Origin: Nostoc sp. CHAB 5834
Lineage (GTDB): Bacteria; Cyanobacteriota; Cyanobacteriia; Cyanobacteriales; Nostocaceae
DNA: 64,000 nucleotides
Assembly: GCA_020829485.1 (NCBI GenBank)
Contig: JAIVFU010000003.1
Coordinates: 1 to 64,000, forward strand
Direction: 5' to 3'
This document shows, piece after piece, positions 61,401 to 64,000 of this stretch. The translations under genes and the position numbers were made by a program. Below the pieces are notes generated by a model. It searched no databases. It was not told the origin of the DNA and saw only the letters and a program-made list of their open reading frames with translations. The number at the start of each line of letters is the position of its first letter. Within the stretch, counting starts at the first letter, position 1.

Positions 61401-61760
61401 TCAGCAGTAGGATTGAATATCTTCTCCACACTGATCTACTAAATAACACAAAGCGCGAAAACGCAAGAAGACAAGTTCGTTATAAAGCGGATTAAGTTTG
61501 CACATTGGCGGAATATGCCCTATTTTGCGACCAAACAGCATGAGATCGCGCTCAAATGGACATTGGGCAGGAATCACTTTAGCAATAAGTTTGGCTAATT
61601 TCCGATTCTGAATCTCAATTTTGTCCAGCCATTGACGTAATGGTTGCAGTAAATCTAATTTAGGTCTAGCAAATCGCTTTTTACTACCTGTTTGATTCTT
61701 TTCTTCTAAAGGGCTAACAAAAACAGGCAGAAAAATACGCTGATTAAGTGTTTTAAGCAT
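61401..61760 (-). CDS. Mo-dependent nitrogenase C-terminal-domain protein
   Basis: A 119-residue protein of the family named after a short C-terminal nitrogenase-like domain. LDKIEIQNRKLAKLIAKVIPAQCPFERDLMLFGRK (about 46-80) and IGHIPPMCKLNPLYNELVFLRFRALCYL (about 81-108) are the diagnostic text, with the Cys-containing CGED tail. The family occurs in cyanobacteria, often outside nif clusters, and no nif genes are visible here, so involvement in nitrogen fixation is unproven. I use ATG 61760. It lies just upstream of the cupin gene on the same strand (22 bases), so the two may be cotranscribed. Confidence 0.85.
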   Translation of the reverse strand: MLKTLNQRIFLPVFVSPLEEKNQTGSKKRFARPKLDLLQPLRQWLDKIEIQNRKLAKLIAKVIPAQCPFERDLMLFGRKIGHIPPMCKLNPLYNELVFLRFRALCYLVDQCGEDIQSYC

Positions 61761-62550
61761 AGTCGTAGGCAAGGTTTTCCTTGTGTAGATGAACTATTTG
61801 CCGATTGGGAATATTAACATGTAATGTGTTAACGAATTTGCATTATGCTTGGAAATTTAGGCAGGAAAAGAAGCACAAGGCAAATAATTTACATGCATCT
61901 TTGGGGGGAAATTGTTTAACTAATTGTTATTTAACCCCACCAAATCGGGAAGAACTGTCCCGTTAAATACAAAATAACAAAGAAAATATAAAAATGGCAT
62001 TTCTTTAACTTATAGATTGCTAATCTTGGAGATAGCAATTTTATATATTAAATATAAATGCCTGGTTCTCAAACTGCCTAGTATCTAGAGATGGACTTTG
62101 GGAAAGAGAAAACAGTTTAGCTCTGACTCCATATAGACTTCGCTAGGATTAGCCTCTAATATCTAGGGATTTTAGGCTATTAAATATCTACTAATCTGTC
62201 TACTATGTTACACTAGCCAACCTAGATATTATCTAATAAGTAGCAAGAAATCCTTTCATAAGTCCAAGCTAATATACTTAGAACTTATACCATTTACAAG
62301 AATATTTTGCAATAAATGCATCGCGTGTAAGGACGTACAGCAGTATGCCTGTCTCATTACTAAGGAGAGGGGTTGGGGGTGAGGTTCAAAAAAGTAGTTT
62401 ATGCAAAGGAGAACCGTTATATATATATCAGATATTTTGTGAAATGGTTTAATTACAAAAAAATGGTATAATGACAAAAATCTTATTTCTTAAAATATCT
62501 CAAGCTATAACGATCTTGATATTTGCTGATATACTCTATATTTTGTTGCT
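61761..62550. other. Long AT-rich gap, no clear feature
   Basis: About 790 bases with no recognised gene on either strand. 62335-62400 has repeat-like text (GGAGAGGGGTTGGGGGTGAGG). A region near 62050-62170 has moderately dense stop codons and no repeat, possibly decayed DNA. The kinase pseudogene ends at 62551. Confidence 0.5.
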
Positions 62551-63127
62551 CTAATTTTGACAGCAATTTAGGTGGAAATGCTGCAAAGTATCCAGCATTG
62601 CTGTGGCTGTAGGATAGCGATCGCGCGGATGATATGCGAGTTAGGGTATCGCCTTCAATCCACTCCTGAACTAAACCGCGTCTATCTTGAAACCTGTAGT
62701 TCTTCGGTGATGAAAAGGATTTGCCCTCATCCCCCAACCTATCCCCCAAATCTGGGATTCGGGGAGCCAGAATTTCAAAGTCCCTCTCCCATATCTGGGA
62801 GAGGGATTTAGGGTGAGGGCAAAAACTACGGTTCTCAACTTAGATGAGGTTTAAGTAAAATTGTCCGCCTGAAGAGAAATAGGCATACAATGCTGGAATT
62901 TGGTCATTTGCGCCACCGAGTTCTTCTAGAATAGCTGCTTCGCGTTGAAACCTCTGTTGCACTAACTGGTAGATTTGGGGATTGTTGTGAATCGATCTTA
63001 GCTGTTTAACCACACAACGGCGCTTCGAGGGCATATAGGTATCTTCTGCTAGATAGGTTTCACCAAACCCACCAGCGCCCAGTGTGCGGATAACTTGATA
63101 GCGATCGTTCAGCAGCTGTATTGTCAT
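62551..63127 (-). pseudogene. Ser/Thr protein kinase, interrupted by a mobile element and internally deleted
   Basis: From ATG 63127 comes a kinase N-lobe: YQVIRTLGAGGFGETYLAED (P-loop), CVVKQL (Lys), RFQREAAILEELG and YFSSGGQFYL. A 182-base element then interrupts the gene at a TA (62672-62853). Joining the flanks gives FYL-VQEWIEGDTLT, as in intact kinases. After that comes RDRYPTATAMLDTLQHFH, which belongs near the kinase domain's end, in a shifted frame, with its stop at 62551. The catalytic loop (HRD, DFG) and the rest are missing, so about 150 or more codons are deleted. It is clearly not functional. Confidence 0.9.
62672..62853. mobile_element. MITE-like element inserted at a TA in the kinase gene
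   Basis: The ends are about 33-base imperfect inverted repeats: TAAACCGCGTCTATCTTGAA at the left and, reverse-complemented, TAAACCTCATCTAAGTTGAG at the right. A second set, TTTGCCCTCA and TGAGGGCAAA (62720 and 62814), lies inside. Removing the element with one TA restores the reading frame of the kinase (ACT-TA-GTT), which points to a TA target-site duplication as in the IS630/Tc1-mariner group. No transposase is encoded. Confidence 0.85.
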
Positions 63128-63169
63128 GGGAGATTACAAGCAATATTCTTAAGATAGTTTTCCCAAAAC

Positions 63170-63311
63170 TAAGTAAGTCGGTGCGAATAAATCGAACTAT
63201 GTTAATTAATGTAAAATTATTGTAATCCAGTTCGTAGTAAGGACTTTAGTCCTAAGAGAAGGACTGAAGTCCTTACTACGAACCTTTAATTATTTACGCC
63301 GTTTTACTTAC
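63170..63311. mobile_element. MITE-like family A element, complete, 142 bp
   Basis: The left end TAAGTAAGTCGGTGCGAATA and right end (reverse complement GTAAGTAAAACGGCGTAAAT) are inverted repeats. The inside carries a hairpin, GTAGTAAGGACTTTAGTCC with GGACTGAAGTCCTTACTAC. The copy at 35240 lacks the right end, that at 85-127 has only one end, and 18486 has another interior. Confidence 0.8.
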
Positions 63312-63313
63312 CT

Positions 63314-63862
63314 TCATTTCAAATCTAGTAATCCTTCTTCTTTCAATTTCGGATTGAAGCGAATTTGCATTTGCAAACCACGCACTTCTAATAATTGGGT
63401 TGAAATTTCTGCTTCTACTCTCCGCGCCACATTTTTAAGAATTTTCATTTGTGCTAATTCATCATTAGCTGGATGTTGATATTTTGCCTGTTCTTCAGGT
63501 GTCATTACGACTTTGATATCAATGGGATGAGTCCATTTTTCTTTTTGATCCCCATTTCCCCAAGGGACACTGCCATTTTCAGCAATCCAAGCATTTTCAG
63601 TATTTTCTAAAATTGTGCGACTAGGGCGTTCAATAGTTTGAACTTTCACCCAATAGCATTGCTGTGGCTGACGGACTAAATGCTGTTTGAGGCTGAGATA
63701 AACATCACGGGAGTATCCTACAAATTGCAGCACTTTTTCTTGGTCAAAGATAGCATATACCCCGATTTTACCTTGAAATTGTTCGGGTAATTGGCCGCGA
63801 TCGTCAATGTAAGGAATGTATTCCAGCGCTGCCAAAGAAGAAAGATTCGTTTCAAGAGTCAT
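63314..63862 (-). CDS. GIY-YIG nuclease family protein
   Basis: A 182-residue protein. GKIGVYAIFDQEKVLQFVGYSRDVYLSLKQHL (about 31-62) contains the paired GIY/YIG-like strands (GVYAIF and VQFVGYS) and the Arg and helix of the GIY-YIG domain. ENTENAWIAENGSVPWGNG is further typical text. The C-terminal helical part has no known motif. In cyanobacteria this form is common; its DNA-cutting activity is inferred only from the fold. It ends 3 bases from the family A element. Confidence 0.8.
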   Translation of the reverse strand: MTLETNLSSLAALEYIPYIDDRGQLPEQFQGKIGVYAIFDQEKVLQFVGYSRDVYLSLKQHLVRQPQQCYWVKVQTIERPSRTILENTENAWIAENGSVPWGNGDQKEKWTHPIDIKVVMTPEEQAKYQHPANDELAQMKILKNVARRVEAEISTQLLEVRGLQMQIRFNPKLKEEGLLDLK

Positions 63863-64000
63863 ACATCAAATATTAAACTTACTATTTGCCTTCAAAATTT
63901 CTAATTAGGAAAAAAATATCTTTAAAATTACCCGTTATTCACTTTTTGGTAAATTGCACAAAGGCGACTAGGTTTAAAAATCTTAGCACTAAACATAAAA
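63863..64000. other. AT-rich end of the window
   Basis: No gene seen. It probably carries the promoter of the GIY-YIG gene on the minus strand. Confidence 0.4.

Noticed and set aside
61379..61449. N-terminal extension of the cupin frame to 61449
   Set aside because: It would overlap the preceding gene and has no family resemblance; the normal N-terminus is seen in the other frame from ATG 61378.
61401..61760. Evidence for a nif gene cluster
   Set aside because: Only the small Mo-nitrogenase C-terminal-domain protein is present; no nifHDK or accessory genes are visible in the window.

Overview
The window reads as a chromosomal segment of a filamentous, Nostoc-type (Nostocales) cyanobacterium. 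Signs are the many GCGATCGC (HIP1) palindromes, heptameric tandem repeats in the gaps, high-light-inducible proteins, a ferrochelatase with a chlorophyll-binding tail, a valyl-tRNA synthetase carrying the cyanobacterial CAAD membrane domain, and a Mo-nitrogenase C-terminal-domain protein. No rRNA, tRNA, prophage or CRISPR array was recognised.

Layout. 1-12 kb: a pilin-like tail and a broken choice-anchored L protein, then housekeeping genes (rsmB, TerB-like, a small thylakoid-type membrane protein, a class A PBP, folK, a Nudix hydrolase), an SPFH protein, small membrane proteins and a TauE/SafE + DUF1634 pair. 12-19 kb: PAP2 phosphatase, zinc-ribbon membrane protein, Prx-Grx hybrid, alpha/beta hydrolase, SDR, then a decayed gap holding a glutathione-peroxidase fragment and a dead ammonium-transporter copy. 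20-34 kb: amt, DUF2141, PG-binding/HEAT protein, DMT exporter, GxxExxY protein, valS, cysC, an ABC1 kinase and recN. 34-36 kb: an atypical permease and a wrecked sulfonate-type binding protein. 36-46 kb: NYN/LabA protein and RNase III, a histidine kinase, then the most notable block: two leaders that match the c-di-AMP (ydaO-yuaA) riboswitch, one before a nitrate/bicarbonate/sulfonate-type ABC operon and one before a (frameshifted) universal stress protein and an ArsB/NhaD-type transporter. 45-54 kb: an hlip array with one dead member and an RpaB (HLR1) promoter, a 1040-residue membrane protein with seven internal repeats, dienelactone hydrolase, a ParE-type toxin-antitoxin pair, tandem DUF29 genes, a methyltransferase and hemH. 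54-64 kb: tnpB remnant, DUF4126, purB, DUF421, YihY, creatininase, a frameshifted cupin, Mo-nitrogenase-like protein, a Ser/Thr kinase broken by a TA-flanked mini-transposon, and a GIY-YIG protein.

A strong theme is repeat-driven genome remodelling. At least eight small inverted-repeat elements (MITE-like) lie in the gaps, two are tied to gene breakage (kinase at 62.7 kb, binding protein at 35.2 kb), one lies at a breakpoint (85-127), and repeat sequence is also found translated in frame inside rsmB and the DUF1634 gene and at the 3' end of valS. The second theme is ion, osmotic and light stress: the putative c-di-AMP regulon, hlips, Prx-Grx and the ferrochelatase. All homology statements come from reading the sequence and recalling families; no search was run.
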